Source: Bacillota bacterium
Lineage (GTDB): Bacteria; Bacillota; Dethiobacteria; DTU022; UBA8154
Direction of reading: 5' to 3'
Length of the DNA: 37,649 nucleotides
NCBI GenBank assembly: GCA_012520035.1
Contig: JAAYOY010000183.1
Span: 1-37,649, forward strand
The position numbers and the translations under genes are program-made. Below are positions 1 through 8,422 of the stretch, piece by piece. The notes under the pieces were generated by a model that was given only the letters and a program-made list of their open reading frames with translations, was not told the DNA's origin and did not search any database. Position 1 is the first letter of the stretch. The number at the start of each line of letters is the position of its first letter.

Positions 1-353
1 GAGCGGTGGCGAAACTCTTCCCGGGCATAAATATTGGAAAGGTGCACTTCCACCGCAGGCAGGTCAATCCCTGCCAGCCCGTCGCGCAATGCAATGCTGT
101 AATGTGTATAGGCGCCGGGGTTAATAATTATTCCATCATACTTTTCAGGTGCGCGGTGAATATAGTCCAGCAGCGCACCTTCGCTGTTGGATTGATAGCA
201 TTCCACCTTTACCGAGAGCCTTTCCGCTTCTTTATGGAGCAGATTATTTATGTCTTCCAGTGTCATGCTGCCGTAAATTCCCACTTCCCTTCTGCCCAGC
301 AGGTTAAGGTTGGGACCGTGAAGCACTAAAAAGATCTTCTTTCTAACAACCAT
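1..353 (-). CDS. aroQ: 3-dehydroquinate dehydratase, type II (partial, C-terminus beyond left edge)
   Basis: Catalyses dehydration of 3-dehydroquinate to 3-dehydroshikimate, third step of the shikimate pathway. The reverse strand translates from an ATG at 353 without a stop to the window edge, so it is absent from the ORF track. About 117 residues are visible. Family motifs are [12 protein letters not shown] near the N-terminus, [15 protein letters not shown] in the middle and [15 protein letters not shown] near the cut. The Tyr of the flexible lid and the catalytic His region are therefore present. Type II enzymes are usually about 145 residues, so roughly 30 residues are missing. AAAGGGG precedes the ATG. 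It is the last visible gene of the Tyr T-box aro operon, 128 bases after aroK. Confidence 0.95.
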   Translation of the reverse strand, partial: MVVRKKIFLVLHGPNLNLLGRREVGIYGSMTLEDINNLLHKEAERLSVKVECYQSNSEGALLDYIHRAPEKYDGIIINPGAYTHYSIALRDGLAGIDLPAVEVHLSNIYAREEFRHR

Positions 354-481
354 AGAAAAACCCCTTTGTAAATGATTGTTTGTTTCTTATCCGGACAAGG
401 ATCCCGCTGGAATACATGAATATTCTCAGATATTCTCATAGGCGGTACTCTAAGCCAAGGGGGGCTCACACCTGGCAGGCC

Positions 482-1066
482 TTACCGCCCTGAGCGGAGC
501 ACGACAGTGCCGAATATCTCTTGGGCTATCTCCTCAACGGTTTTTCCGGAAGTATCGACTGCCAGATCCGCCTGCCGGTAGAAAGGCCTCCTTTCCTGCA
601 GCAGTTCCCGGATTACTTTACAGGGATTAGCCACCCTAAGAAGCGGCCGGTTTTTTTTATATTTTATCCTGCGATAGGCCTCCTCCGCCGATACATCGAG
701 GTAAACAACAAGGCCGTTTTTTCTCATTGCAGCGATATTTTCTTCCCTCAGAACCGCCCCGCCTCCGGTGGAGACCACGCAGGTTCCCGGCGGTTTGTTT
801 CCCAGGATTCTTAAGGCTTCCGTTTCCCTGTTGCGGAAAAACTCTTCGCCGTAGCGCTTGAAGATTTCATTCACGCTCATTTTCTGTTCCCGGATTATCA
901 ATCCATCCGTATCAAAAAAATCTACTTTTAATAAATCAGCCAGCAGTATACCCACGCTGGTTTTTCCTGAGCCCATAAACCCTGTCAGAAAGATATTCTT
1001 TTTCAGCATGGGCTTAGCTGAAGAAAAGTCAATCCCCGCAGTTTTATCCCGATTAGAGTTAAGCAT
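482..1066 (-). CDS. aroK: Shikimate kinase
   Basis: Phosphorylates shikimate to shikimate 3-phosphate with ATP. The P-loop GFMGSGKTSVG (about residues 29-39) is followed by FDTDG, the RNRETEALR segment, the glycine-rich STGGGAVLR and the lid-region KNRPLL, all as expected for AroK. The 194-residue ORF starts at ATG 1066; an internal ATG at 1009 (MLKKNIFLTG) would give the more typical 175 residues. Neither start has a strong ribosome-binding site, though GCGGGG lies upstream of 1066, so the N-terminal 19 residues are uncertain. It lies 48 bases after aroE in the aro operon. Confidence 0.95.
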   Translation of the reverse strand: MLNSNRDKTAGIDFSSAKPMLKKNIFLTGFMGSGKTSVGILLADLLKVDFFDTDGLIIREQKMSVNEIFKRYGEEFFRNRETEALRILGNKPPGTCVVSTGGGAVLREENIAAMRKNGLVVYLDVSAEEAYRRIKYKKNRPLLRVANPCKVIRELLQERRPFYRQADLAVDTSGKTVEEIAQEIFGTVVLRSGR

Positions 1067-1114
1067 TTGTTAGCCCCGCAAGCTTTAATAGTTATGTTAT
1101 TTCTTAAGGTATCT

Positions 1115-2014
1115 CTATTTCTGAAGATATTTCTTTTGGTTGTTTCTCAACGCATCCTGCATGACTTCCAAAGGTGCCTCTGCCCCGGTAAAAATTTCGA
1201 AAGCTTTTACTCCCTGTCCAAGGAGCATCCCCAGGCCGTCGATGTACGGAATACCTTCCGCCTTTGCCCACTTTTCAAAAGGTGTTTGCCTTTGCCCATA
1301 GCGCAGGTCTATCGCTGCAGAGCAACCCGGCAGGTTATCTGGGAGTAACAAACCCAGTTCAACAGGATCTTCGCTTAAGGCATTGATAATCCAGGTGATG
1401 CCTGAAATACTGCCCCTGCACAACTGCTTAAGACTAATAATATTGACCTGTTTTGCGTTGAAATAACCTCCCCGGGTTAGCAGTGCGGCCAGCATTTCAG
1501 CTTTACCGGTGGTTCGGTTGGCGATAAGCAGCGCTTTCACTTTAATCCTGCCCAGGGCAAGCGCAACAGCCTTTGCGGCACCTCCGGCCCCCATCAACAG
1601 GACTCTTGCTGTTGTAAAAGAATCTCCGAAATTATTCTGCAGCAGGTAGAGAAAACCGTCAACATCGGTATTATAGCCTGTTAGTTTTCCTTCCCTGTTT
1701 ACAATGGTATTAACTGCCCTCAAAAATGTCACTTCCGGGGAAAGTTCATGCAGAAAAGGAACCGCAGCTTCCTTATGCGGGGCAGTAATATTGACACCCT
1801 GCATGTTCAGGGAGATTATGGCCTTCATTGCCGCCGGGAGATCGTTTTTGTGCACAAGAAAAGGCAGGTAACAGTAGTTTAAACCTCTAGCCCTGAAGGC
1901 GGCATTATGCATCGCAGGGGAAAGCGAATGTTTTACCGGATCCCCGTAAATTCCCACTATTTTAGTGTTTCCGTTAATGGCTCCCGGCTCAGTTGTTTCA
2001 CCGTGAGGAAGCAT
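1115..2014 (-). CDS. aroE: Shikimate dehydrogenase (NADP+)
   Basis: Reduces 3-dehydroshikimate to shikimate. The N-terminal substrate domain has KHSLSPAMHNAAF (about 28-40), the catalytic Lys in NITAPHKE and the Asn/Asp motif GYNTDVDGF. The Rossmann domain has MGAGGAAKAV, followed by ANRT for NADP recognition. Length (299) is slightly above the usual 270-285, because about 15 poorly conserved residues precede the conserved start. GGTGAG lies just upstream of ATG 2014. It begins 24 bases after the aroB stop, consistent with co-transcription. Confidence 0.96.
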   Translation of the reverse strand: MLPHGETTEPGAINGNTKIVGIYGDPVKHSLSPAMHNAAFRARGLNYCYLPFLVHKNDLPAAMKAIISLNMQGVNITAPHKEAAVPFLHELSPEVTFLRAVNTIVNREGKLTGYNTDVDGFLYLLQNNFGDSFTTARVLLMGAGGAAKAVALALGRIKVKALLIANRTTGKAEMLAALLTRGGYFNAKQVNIISLKQLCRGSISGITWIINALSEDPVELGLLLPDNLPGCSAAIDLRYGQRQTPFEKWAKAEGIPYIDGLGMLLGQGVKAFEIFTGAEAPLEVMQDALRNNQKKYLQK

Positions 2015-2038
2015 TTTCTCACCGTTCCTTCGCTTTTG

Positions 2039-3163
2039 TTATAATAGTCCCCCGTCCAGGTATTCTTCTATAACCCTTTCTATCAGGGGTGCGGGAGGGG
2101 CCTTAAAGGCCGTTGTTTGGCCGAGAGCCGTAGGAAGGATGAAAACCAGCCCGTCTCCTTCTTTTTTCTTGTCATAAAACAAGGCTTCTGTAACGTCATT
2201 GAGGTTTAACCCTCCCGGAGGGGGAGGAACATGCAGCCGCTTGAGCAGGGCGATAATCCTTTGCCCAAAGGGCGGTTCCAGGATACCCAGCAGTACTGCC
2301 AGCCTGGCAGCCATGGCCATTCCGCAGGCAACAGCCTCTCCATGCAGATAATAACGAAAACCTGTTCCCGCTTCCAGGGCATGCCCGAAAGTATGTCCAA
2401 AGTTTAAAATACGGCGTAAATCTTTTTCCCTTTCGTCCTGACTGACTATTTCCCCTTTGATAATAACAGCGCGGATAATATACTTTAACAGCCGGGTACT
2501 GTTGCTCTCCAGAAAGTATTTTTTAGGGGAAAAATTTTTGCCGGCGAAAAGCGATAACTCCAACTTTTCAAAAAGCGTTTTATCCCGGATGATGCCGTAT
2601 TTAATCAGCTCGGACAGCCCGGCGTTAAATTCACGTTCCGGGAGGGTAATAAGGGTACTCTGGTCAGCCACCACCAGCGCGGGCTGGTAAAAAGCTCCGA
2701 TCAGATTTTTCCCCAGGGGGTGGTTTACAGCAACCTTGCCTCCTACACTGCTATCGACCATCGCCAGCAGCGTTGTTGGCAGCTGGACGCAGGGAACACC
2801 CCTTAAATAAGTGGCCGCCACAAATCCCGCAAGGTCTCCAATTACACCCCCGCCGAGAGCGATTATGATCGCAGACCTGTCCAATCCCGCCTCCAGGGCA
2901 GAGGAATAAAGGGCTGAGGCGGTCGCTAAAGATTTTTCCTTCTCCCCGCCTTCCAGCACTTCCAGGAAGGGCTGGAAACCTCTCTTTCGCAAACTCTCCA
3001 TGCACATTTCCCCGTAATGTGCGGCAACGTTTTTGTCACTTACTAACAGGGTTCTACAGGCGGGTAAATAGCTGGAGATTATCCTGCCAACATTGTTCAG
3101 TACTTTTTTACCCAGTAAAACTGGATAGGTTTTCTGTTCCGTTCTTATCTTTACTTTGTACAA
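2039..3163 (-). CDS. aroB: 3-dehydroquinate synthase
   Basis: Converts DAHP to 3-dehydroquinate using NAD+ and a divalent metal. Diagnostic motifs are GGGVIGDLAGFVAATYLRGVP, TTLLAMVDSSVGGKVAVN, KNLIGAFYQP and the metal-binding GHTFGHALE. The ORF-track start (3178) is a TTG with no ribosome-binding site. A TTG at 3163 lies about 8 bases after GGGTGA and gives MYKVKIRTEQKTYPV, which fits the usual AroB N-terminus better, so I chose it (374 residues). It is followed 24 bases on by aroE. Confidence 0.95.
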   Translation of the reverse strand: MYKVKIRTEQKTYPVLLGKKVLNNVGRIISSYLPACRTLLVSDKNVAAHYGEMCMESLRKRGFQPFLEVLEGGEKEKSLATASALYSSALEAGLDRSAIIIALGGGVIGDLAGFVAATYLRGVPCVQLPTTLLAMVDSSVGGKVAVNHPLGKNLIGAFYQPALVVADQSTLITLPEREFNAGLSELIKYGIIRDKTLFEKLELSLFAGKNFSPKKYFLESNSTRLLKYIIRAVIIKGEIVSQDEREKDLRRILNFGHTFGHALEAGTGFRYYLHGEAVACGMAMAARLAVLLGILEPPFGQRIIALLKRLHVPPPPGGLNLNDVTEALFYDKKKEGDGLVFILPTALGQTTAFKAPPAPLIERVIEEYLDGGLL

Positions 3164-3201
3164 TATCTTTTCACCCAAAACAAGAAATTTTTGCTGTAGT
3201 A

Positions 3202-4386
3202 CTAGATATTCATCTTATTTTTCAGGTAACGCTGAACAAGTACCATGTAGTTTTGATAGGCCTGCTCTAATTCTATCATTGTGTCACCGGGGAATTTTTC
3301 CAGGAAAGCCCTGGCTATTTCCCAGGCGGTAACGGCTTCCCCCACCACTGAGGCCGCGGCAATTGCACAAATATCGGACCGTTCCACAGCGGCATTTCTT
3401 TCTTTGCCCGTAGCCAGATCTATGCTGGGCAAAGCCTTTCTCAGGGTCGGAATAGGTTTCATGGCAGCCCTTAAAATGAGGGGTTCGCCGTTGGTTATCC
3501 CCCCCTCAAGCCCCCCGGCATGGTTGGACGACCTCGAGATTTTCTTCTGCTCATCCCATAAAAAAGTATCGTGTATCAACGAACCGCTGCTTTCGGCAGC
3601 GCGAAAACCAAGCCCTATTTCAACGCCTTTAATACCGGGGATACTCATTAAAGCTCCGGCAAGACGCCCATCCAGACGCCTGTCCCAGTGAACATGGCTG
3701 CCCAGGCCGGGAGGGATGCCGTCCACCACGATCTCAAAAACCCCTCCTAAAGTATCCCCCGACTTTATAGCGCGGTCAATCTTCTCCAGCATAAGTTTTT
3801 CCGCTTCAGCATCAGTGCAGTAAAGAAGGGAGCCGGCCGTTTTTTCTTTAATTTCTCTTGCTTTTAAGTTTCGGTTTATTGTAGAAATCGCAATATCACC
3901 TACGGCGATAACATATCCGGCACTTTCAATGTGAAAATGCTTCAGCAATAGAGAGGCTATACTGCCGACAGCCACGCGCATGGCCGTTTCCCTGGCGCTG
4001 GCGCGCTCCAGAACATCGCGCAGATCGCGGTGTAAGTATTTCATCCCGCCGGCCAGATCGGCGTGTCCCGGGCGCGGGCTGCTGATTCTTTTTTCGGATG
4101 TCTTGTCCTGCGGCTTTACTGACATTATCTTCTGCCAGTTTGCCCAATCTTTGTTCTCAATTTCCAGCGTAAGGGGGGCGGCCGTTGTTTTCCCGAAACG
4201 CACACCGGACAGTATTTTCAGGCGATCCTTTTCTATAGCCATACGCCCTCCCCTGCCGTAGCCGCCCTGACGTCTGGAGAGTTGCTGGTTGATGTAATCT
4301 TCTTCGATTTCCAGGCCTGCCGGCAGCCCTTCAATAATACCCACCAGCGCCGGGCCGTGAGATTCACCTGCGGATAAATATCGCAT
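3202..4386 (-). CDS. aroC: Chorismate synthase
   Basis: Makes chorismate from EPSP with reduced FMN, the branch point to Phe, Tyr and Trp. Family signatures are YLSAGESHGP at the N-terminus, RRQGGYGRGGRM, FGKTTAAPLT, SSPRPGHADLAGG, RDLRDVLERASARETAMR and GGLEGGITNGEP. The ATG at 4386 gives the canonical MRYLSAGESHG start (394 residues), but it has no close ribosome-binding site. The ORF can begin at a TTG at 4422, preceded by AAGGAGGG about 24 bases upstream and by a stop codon, so the start is unresolved. EPSP synthase (aroA) is not in the visible part of this operon. Confidence 0.96.
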   Translation of the reverse strand: MRYLSAGESHGPALVGIIEGLPAGLEIEEDYINQQLSRRQGGYGRGGRMAIEKDRLKILSGVRFGKTTAAPLTLEIENKDWANWQKIMSVKPQDKTSEKRISSPRPGHADLAGGMKYLHRDLRDVLERASARETAMRVAVGSIASLLLKHFHIESAGYVIAVGDIAISTINRNLKAREIKEKTAGSLLYCTDAEAEKLMLEKIDRAIKSGDTLGGVFEIVVDGIPPGLGSHVHWDRRLDGRLAGALMSIPGIKGVEIGLGFRAAESSGSLIHDTFLWDEQKKISRSSNHAGGLEGGITNGEPLILRAAMKPIPTLRKALPSIDLATGKERNAAVERSDICAIAAASVVGEAVTAWEIARAFLEKFPGDTMIELEQAYQNYMVLVQRYLKNKMNI

Positions 4387-4470
4387 CTTTATGATGGCAG
4401 GAAGTATCAACCTGTTATGCAAAATCTATTGCCAATTTCCTGCCTTCCCTCCTTTTTACAGCATATTATA

Positions 4471-5343
4471 TCAATAAAAGGAGCGTCTCCACAATCTCCC
4501 TTGGGTAAGCTTTTTTGCAACCTCTATTTCATTTTCTTTTTGTATATGGCCATATAGTTCATTTAACTCTTCCAAAAAAAGATTAAGAGCATTACTTAAA
4601 TTATCTTTATTTGTGGAAAAGATATCGGACCACATAGACGGTTCGCCCATGGCAATGCGGGTTGTATCTTTAAAACCGTTTCCGGTAAAAGCAGGGAGTT
4701 GCTCCTGCTTAAAGCCGCTATTTTTCAAAGCGTTGACCAAAGTAACTGCAACCAGGTGCGGAAGGTGGCTGGTCAGGGCTACGAGCCTGTCGTGTTCCTG
4801 CGGATCTACGACAAATGGGAGCGCTTTGATTGTTCGGATGGCCTCCTGCAGCTTATCCAGCGCCTCCTGTGATGTCCCCCGCGCAGGAGTTAACAGGTAA
4901 ACGGAATTTTCCAGCAGAGCAGCATCTGCCACTGCGATACCGGACTGTTCCGAACCGGACATTGGGTGGCCGCCAATGCCGGTTACTCCTTGCGGCAGAA
5001 TCTTTCCCATTGCATCAACAATCATTTTTTTGGTGCTTCCAACGTCGGTAACCAGCACGCCCTGTTGAAGAAACGGGGCGATAACCTTCAGGATTTTAAT
5101 TGTTTGCTTAACCGGCGTGGAGATGATTACCAGTTCGGCATCCTTTAAAACCCTCCGCAACCCGGCGGTTTTATCCACAGCACCCTTTTCCACCGCTTTT
5201 TGCATAGCGTGAATATCTATATCATATCCCCAGCGTTCCTCTACCACATGGTATTTCCCCAGAGCCAATCCCATAGACCCTCCGATAAGACCCAGCCCCA
5301 GAATACAGCATTTTTCAAACAACGGCTTACAAGGTCCGGCCAA
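4471..5343 (-). CDS. tyrA: Prephenate dehydrogenase (no ACT domain)
   Basis: Oxidatively decarboxylates prephenate to 4-hydroxyphenylpyruvate, the committed step to tyrosine. The NAD-binding motif LGLGLIGGSMGLAL is at about residues 15-28; VTDVGSTK and GGHPMSGSEQSGI carry the catalytic-site region, and SHLPHLVA and FKDTTRIA mark the dimerisation domain. The protein stops at 290 residues, so the C-terminal ACT domain found in many Firmicutes TyrA proteins is absent. The start is a TTG that overlaps the DAHP synthase end by 17 bases, with AGGGGTGG about 10 bases upstream, suggesting translational coupling. The UAC-type T-box upstream fits its role. Confidence 0.95.
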   Translation of the reverse strand: MAGPCKPLFEKCCILGLGLIGGSMGLALGKYHVVEERWGYDIDIHAMQKAVEKGAVDKTAGLRRVLKDAELVIISTPVKQTIKILKVIAPFLQQGVLVTDVGSTKKMIVDAMGKILPQGVTGIGGHPMSGSEQSGIAVADAALLENSVYLLTPARGTSQEALDKLQEAIRTIKALPFVVDPQEHDRLVALTSHLPHLVAVTLVNALKNSGFKQEQLPAFTGNGFKDTTRIAMGEPSMWSDIFSTNKDNLSNALNLFLEELNELYGHIQKENEIEVAKKLTQGRLWRRSFY

Positions 5344-6337
5344 CGCTCTGCGCCACCCCTCTCAGCGGTTCCAGCATCTGCGCAAATCTTTGTGGAATCA
5401 GCGACTGGGAACCGTCGCAAAGGGCCTCTTCGGGAGAGGGATGCACCTCTACCAGCAGCCCATCAGCTCCGGCAGCAATTGCAGCCAGGCACATGGATGG
5501 AACCCATTTCCATTTCCCCGTTCCATGGCTGGGATCAACAAAAACAGGCAGGTGGCTCAGTTCTTTTGCTATGGGTACAGCGCTGATATCAAGGGTGTTG
5601 CGGGTGTATGTTTCAAATGTGCGTATCCCTCTTTCACAGAGAATAACGCGTTCATTCCCGCTTAAGAGAAGGTACTCCGCTGCCATTAACCATTCTTCAA
5701 TTGTGGCCGACATTCCTCTTTTAAGCAGGACAGGTTTATTCAGCTGTCCCAATTCTTTCAGCAGCTTAAAATTTTGCATATTGCGCGCGCCAACCTGAAT
5801 GATGTCAGCGCATTCGGCAACGGTATCTATGGAGTGTTGATCCAGCACTTCGGTGATCAAGGGAAGCCCTGTTAACTTCCTGGCTTCAACCATTATTTTT
5901 AACCCCTCTTCTTCAAGACCCTGAAAGCTGTAAGGCGATGAGCGAGGCTTATATGCCCCTCCTCTTAAAATATCCGCTCCTGCATTTTTAACCAATTCAG
6001 CCGCTTGAAGATAAGATTCCCCCTCTACTGCACACGGGCCGGCAATAAGGACGATTTTTTCACCGCCGATTTCTACATCTCCTACCTTGAAAACAGTCTT
6101 TTCCCTTTTAAACTCCCGGCTAACAAGCATATAAGGTGGGGAAACAAGCACCACTTTTTCTACAGAGGGTATTCCCTCCAATAGCTCTTTAACATCTTCT
6201 CTGGGTAAACCTATGGCCCCTAAGATGGTGCGTTTTTCTCCGGTGGAACGGTGAACGCTATATCCAAATTCTTTTACTTTTTCCTCTACCTCCAGGATGT
6301 TTTCTTCATCTGCGCCTAAATTCATAACAATAATCAT
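5327..6337 (-). CDS. aroF: 3-deoxy-7-phosphoheptulonate (DAHP) synthase, type I-beta, Tyr-operon copy
   Basis: Condenses phosphoenolpyruvate with erythrose 4-phosphate, the entry reaction of the shikimate pathway. The N-terminal ~70 residues match the ferredoxin-like/ACT-like regulatory domain of Thermotoga-type enzymes. The barrel follows with AGPCAVE, LRGGAYKPRSSPYSFQG, DIIQVGARNMQN, PVLLKRGMSATIEEW, CERGIRTFETYTRNTLD, VDPSHGTGK and EVHPSPEEALCDG. I chose ATG 6337 (MIIVMNLG) because AAAAGGGGAAG ends about 6 bases upstream; the longer ORF from 6358 has no such site. First gene of the Tyr T-box operon, and a paralogue of the copy at 7257. Confidence 0.95.
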   Translation of the reverse strand: MIIVMNLGADEENILEVEEKVKEFGYSVHRSTGEKRTILGAIGLPREDVKELLEGIPSVEKVVLVSPPYMLVSREFKREKTVFKVGDVEIGGEKIVLIAGPCAVEGESYLQAAELVKNAGADILRGGAYKPRSSPYSFQGLEEEGLKIMVEARKLTGLPLITEVLDQHSIDTVAECADIIQVGARNMQNFKLLKELGQLNKPVLLKRGMSATIEEWLMAAEYLLLSGNERVILCERGIRTFETYTRNTLDISAVPIAKELSHLPVFVDPSHGTGKWKWVPSMCLAAIAAGADGLLVEVHPSPEEALCDGSQSLIPQRFAQMLEPLRGVAQSVGRTL

Positions 6338-6432
6338 GAGCATCTTCCCCTTTTCCATTTATTCTTTTATCATTGCAACATAAGCAGCTTATCAAAAACC
6401 TTTTAGGCAAATAGCAAACCATTATTCACCGC

Positions 6433-6466
6433 AAAATAAAAACTTCCGCCCCATAGGGACGGAAGT
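6433..6466 (-). terminator. Intrinsic terminator of the Tyr T-box
   Basis: On the minus strand ACTTCCGTCCC-TAT-GGGGCGGAAGT forms a strong hairpin followed by TTTTATTTT. The T-box core just upstream would form the competing antiterminator. Confidence 0.88.
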
Positions 6467-6757
6467 ATAACTTCACGCGGTACCACCCTGGTTAGGCTAA
6501 ACTAGAATAGAAGCCTCCCTCTTAAAGGGTACGGACCGTAAGAAACCCGGCCTTATACCCCCTCCCTTTTAACGGCGGGAGTCTCCGTCAAAGCCTACTC
6601 ACCGGAATGAATAGTCGCTGGCTGGTTTTCGGTTTGCTTTTCAGGGGTGTATTTCGGCAACTTACGACACCGGGTCACACCTTCCCCCGGCTCTCTGCAG
6701 TCGATCAGAATGCTTACTTATCCCCGTCATCAGTTTTTTCGTGTTACTTATGTTGTC
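6433..6757 (-). promoter_or_regulatory. T-box leader, Tyr (UAC) specifier
   Basis: Riboswitch-like leader sensing uncharged tRNA. The reverse strand carries the conserved T-box AACCAGGGTGGTACCGCG (6493-6476). Its UGGU bulge would pair with an ACCA tRNA end, meaning an A discriminator. Stem I shows an AGUA turn (GGGGATAAGTAAGCA) opposite UUGC-CGAAAUACA-CCCC, which places UAC (Tyr) at 6651-6649 in the specifier loop. The distal AGAGAGCCGGGGGAAGGTG motif is also present. It ends in the terminator at 6433-6466, ahead of the DAHP synthase-tyrA operon, so uncharged tRNA-Tyr should promote readthrough. Confidence 0.93.
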
Positions 6758-6761
6758 CAAC

Positions 6762-6790
6762 ATTTTATCCATTATTAGATTTAATGTCAA
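6762..6790 (-). promoter_or_regulatory. Sigma-A-type promoter of the Tyr aro operon
   Basis: TTGACA (6790-6785), a 17-base spacer and TAAAAT (6767-6762) on the minus strand give a near-consensus vegetative promoter. Transcription would begin near 6755, just before T-box stem I. The divergent Phe-operon promoter has its -35 about 44 bases away. Confidence 0.85.
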
Positions 6791-6833
6791 GGATTATTTC
6801 GGGATTTTTCTCCGGAGAAACAAAAAAATTTAG

Positions 6834-6863
6834 TTGACACCGGCTGGTTACTTATGCTAAGAT
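6834..6863 (+). promoter_or_regulatory. Sigma-A-type promoter of the Phe (aroF2-pheA) operon
   Basis: TTGACA at 6834-6839, an 18-base spacer and an extended -10, TGC-TAAGAT (hexamer 6858-6863). Transcription would start near 6870 and run into the second T-box. It is back to back with the Tyr-operon promoter. Confidence 0.78.
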
Positions 6864-6869
6864 ATGAAA

Positions 6870-7183
6870 AAATATTAAAATAGTAATGGTAATGAAAGAG
6901 GAAAGTAAACTGGTAATGTAAGCTACAGAGAGGCGGGGCCGTGGCTGAAAGTCCTGCTGGCTAAACACCCGGTTGAAGTTCCCTCTGGAGCTGCAGGCTG
7001 AAACCCATTTTATTAAAGGTTACCGGGTAAGTAGGCTGTGCCGGTTTTTTCAACCGTTAAAAGCGAAACAGGAATCGGATTCTTTAAACGGAATCCCGCT
7101 CCTGACAGAGTGGGCTTATTTTGGCCAACCAGGGTGGTACCGCGGAAACGACTTTCTGTCCCTCAGGGCAGAAAGTTTTTTTT
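6870..7183 (+). promoter_or_regulatory. T-box leader, Phe (UUC) specifier
   Basis: Conserved T-box AACCAGGGTGGTACCGCGG lies at 7127-7145; its UGGU bulge implies a tRNA with A discriminator. Stem I can be drawn as GAGG-AAAGUAAA-CUGG pairing with CCGG-UUGAAGUUC-CCUC, giving an AGUA-type turn opposite specifier UUC (Phe) at 6979-6981. The apical AGAGAGGCGGGG motif follows the 5' strand. The base after the specifier is C rather than the usual purine, so the register deserves a check. The leader precedes DAHP synthase 2 and pheA, which matches Phe sensing. Confidence 0.9.
7151..7183 (+). terminator. Intrinsic terminator of the Phe T-box
   Basis: ACTTTCTGTCCC-TCA-GGGCAGAAAGT followed by TTTTTTT. 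It is the terminator arm competing with the T-box antiterminator. Confidence 0.88.
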
Positions 7184-7256
7184 ATAAGTTTACACTTTCG
7201 CCCCTGCGATCGTGTAAACTTTTTATTTTACCTAAAAATTTCAGGGAGTGATAATA

Positions 7257-8315
7257 TTGATCTTAATGATGAAACGCGAAGCGGATAAAACGGCAGTAAA
7301 CAGGGTTGAAAAGCAACTGGAGCAAATGGGCTGCCGTTCTGTGACCATCAGAAGCAGCGAAGGGGTCATTATCAGCGTAACAGGTGGAAACAGGTCGGAA
7401 TGCCTGCAGGACCTTGCCCTGCTCCCGGAGATTGAAAGGGTTATAGATGTTACGGTTCCCTACAAACTTGCCAGCAGAGAAATTAAAAAGGAAAAAAGCA
7501 TGCTGGACCTTCAGGATGGGGTAAGCATAGGCGGCAAAGAGGTAATTGTAATGGCCGGACCCTGTGCCGTAGAAAGCGAAAAAATGCTTTTTACTATTGC
7601 AGAGCAGGTTGCCCGCGCAGGTGCACGGGTCCTGCGCGGCGGAGCATTTAAGCCCAGGACATCCCCCTACAGCTTCCAGGGCCTGGAAGAAAAAGGGCTA
7701 AAAATCCTGGCGGAAGCCGGGAAAAGAACTGGGCTTAAGATTGTTACCGAGGTAATCAGTCCCCAGGACGTGGAACTGGTTGCCTGTTACGCTGATATTT
7801 TGCAGGTAGGCGCCCGCAATATGCAAAACTATTCCCTGTTGCGCAAGCTGGGGAAACAGCAGAAGCCGGTATTATTAAAAAGAGGCTTTTCGGCTACTAT
7901 CGAGGAATGGCTTATGTCTGCGGAATACATCCTGGCAGAAGGGAATTTTAACGTAATTCTTTGTGAAAGAGGGATACGCACATTTGAAACATACACCCGC
8001 AACACTTTGGATATCAGCGCCGTTCCGCTTGTGAAGAATTTGAGTCATCTGCCTGTAATTGTGGATCCCAGCCACAGCAGCGGGGACAGCAGGCTTGTAC
8101 CGGCACTTTCCAGGGCGGCGATCGCTTCCGGAGCCGATGGTCTCTTAATTGAAGTTCATCCGCACCCGGAAGAGGCTTTCTGCGATGGGAATCAATCATT
8201 AAACCCCAGGGAATTTCAATTATTAATGAATGACCTGGCAGATTTCACCAGGGCATGTGAACGTACGCTTAATACAGATAATCTTTCGGCAAAGAATTTT
8301 GTTAAGGCAATCTGA
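7257..8315 (+). CDS. DAHP synthase, type I-beta, Phe-operon copy
   Basis: Second 3-deoxy-7-phosphoheptulonate synthase, same reaction as the product at 5327-6337. It has a diverged N-terminal ACT-like/ferredoxin-like domain (about residues 1-75), then the closely similar barrel with AGPCAVESE, LRGGAFKPRTSPYSFQG, DILQVGARNMQN, LLKRGFSATIEEW, CERGIRTFETYTRNTLD, VDPSHSSGD and EVHPHPEEAFCDG. The ORF track begins at GTG 7248, which sits inside the ribosome-binding site AGGGAG; the TTG at 7257 has ideal spacing and gives an N-terminus matching the paralogue. The different N-terminal domains may mean different allosteric control (inference). Confidence 0.94.
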   Translation: MILMMKREADKTAVNRVEKQLEQMGCRSVTIRSSEGVIISVTGGNRSECLQDLALLPEIERVIDVTVPYKLASREIKKEKSMLDLQDGVSIGGKEVIVMAGPCAVESEKMLFTIAEQVARAGARVLRGGAFKPRTSPYSFQGLEEKGLKILAEAGKRTGLKIVTEVISPQDVELVACYADILQVGARNMQNYSLLRKLGKQQKPVLLKRGFSATIEEWLMSAEYILAEGNFNVILCERGIRTFETYTRNTLDISAVPLVKNLSHLPVIVDPSHSSGDSRLVPALSRAAIASGADGLLIEVHPHPEEAFCDGNQSLNPREFQLLMNDLADFTRACERTLNTDNLSAKNFVKAI

Positions 8316-8422
8316 CCGGTTGATTGATCCGGCGCCGGTTATACTTGCCGGGCATATATACTAGCCGGCAGTGTAATCTAAATAAATATCACAAAAAGGT
8401 TACTACAGGAGATGATGCTAAC

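Noticed and set aside
354-481. Small ORF in the aroK-aroQ gap (ATGAGAATATCTGAG...)
   Set aside because: No ribosome-binding site, and it runs out of frame into aroQ.
6607-7251. ORFs 6607-6837 and 6973-7251 on the plus strand
   Set aside because: They lie inside the two T-box leaders, lack ribosome-binding sites and resemble no protein.
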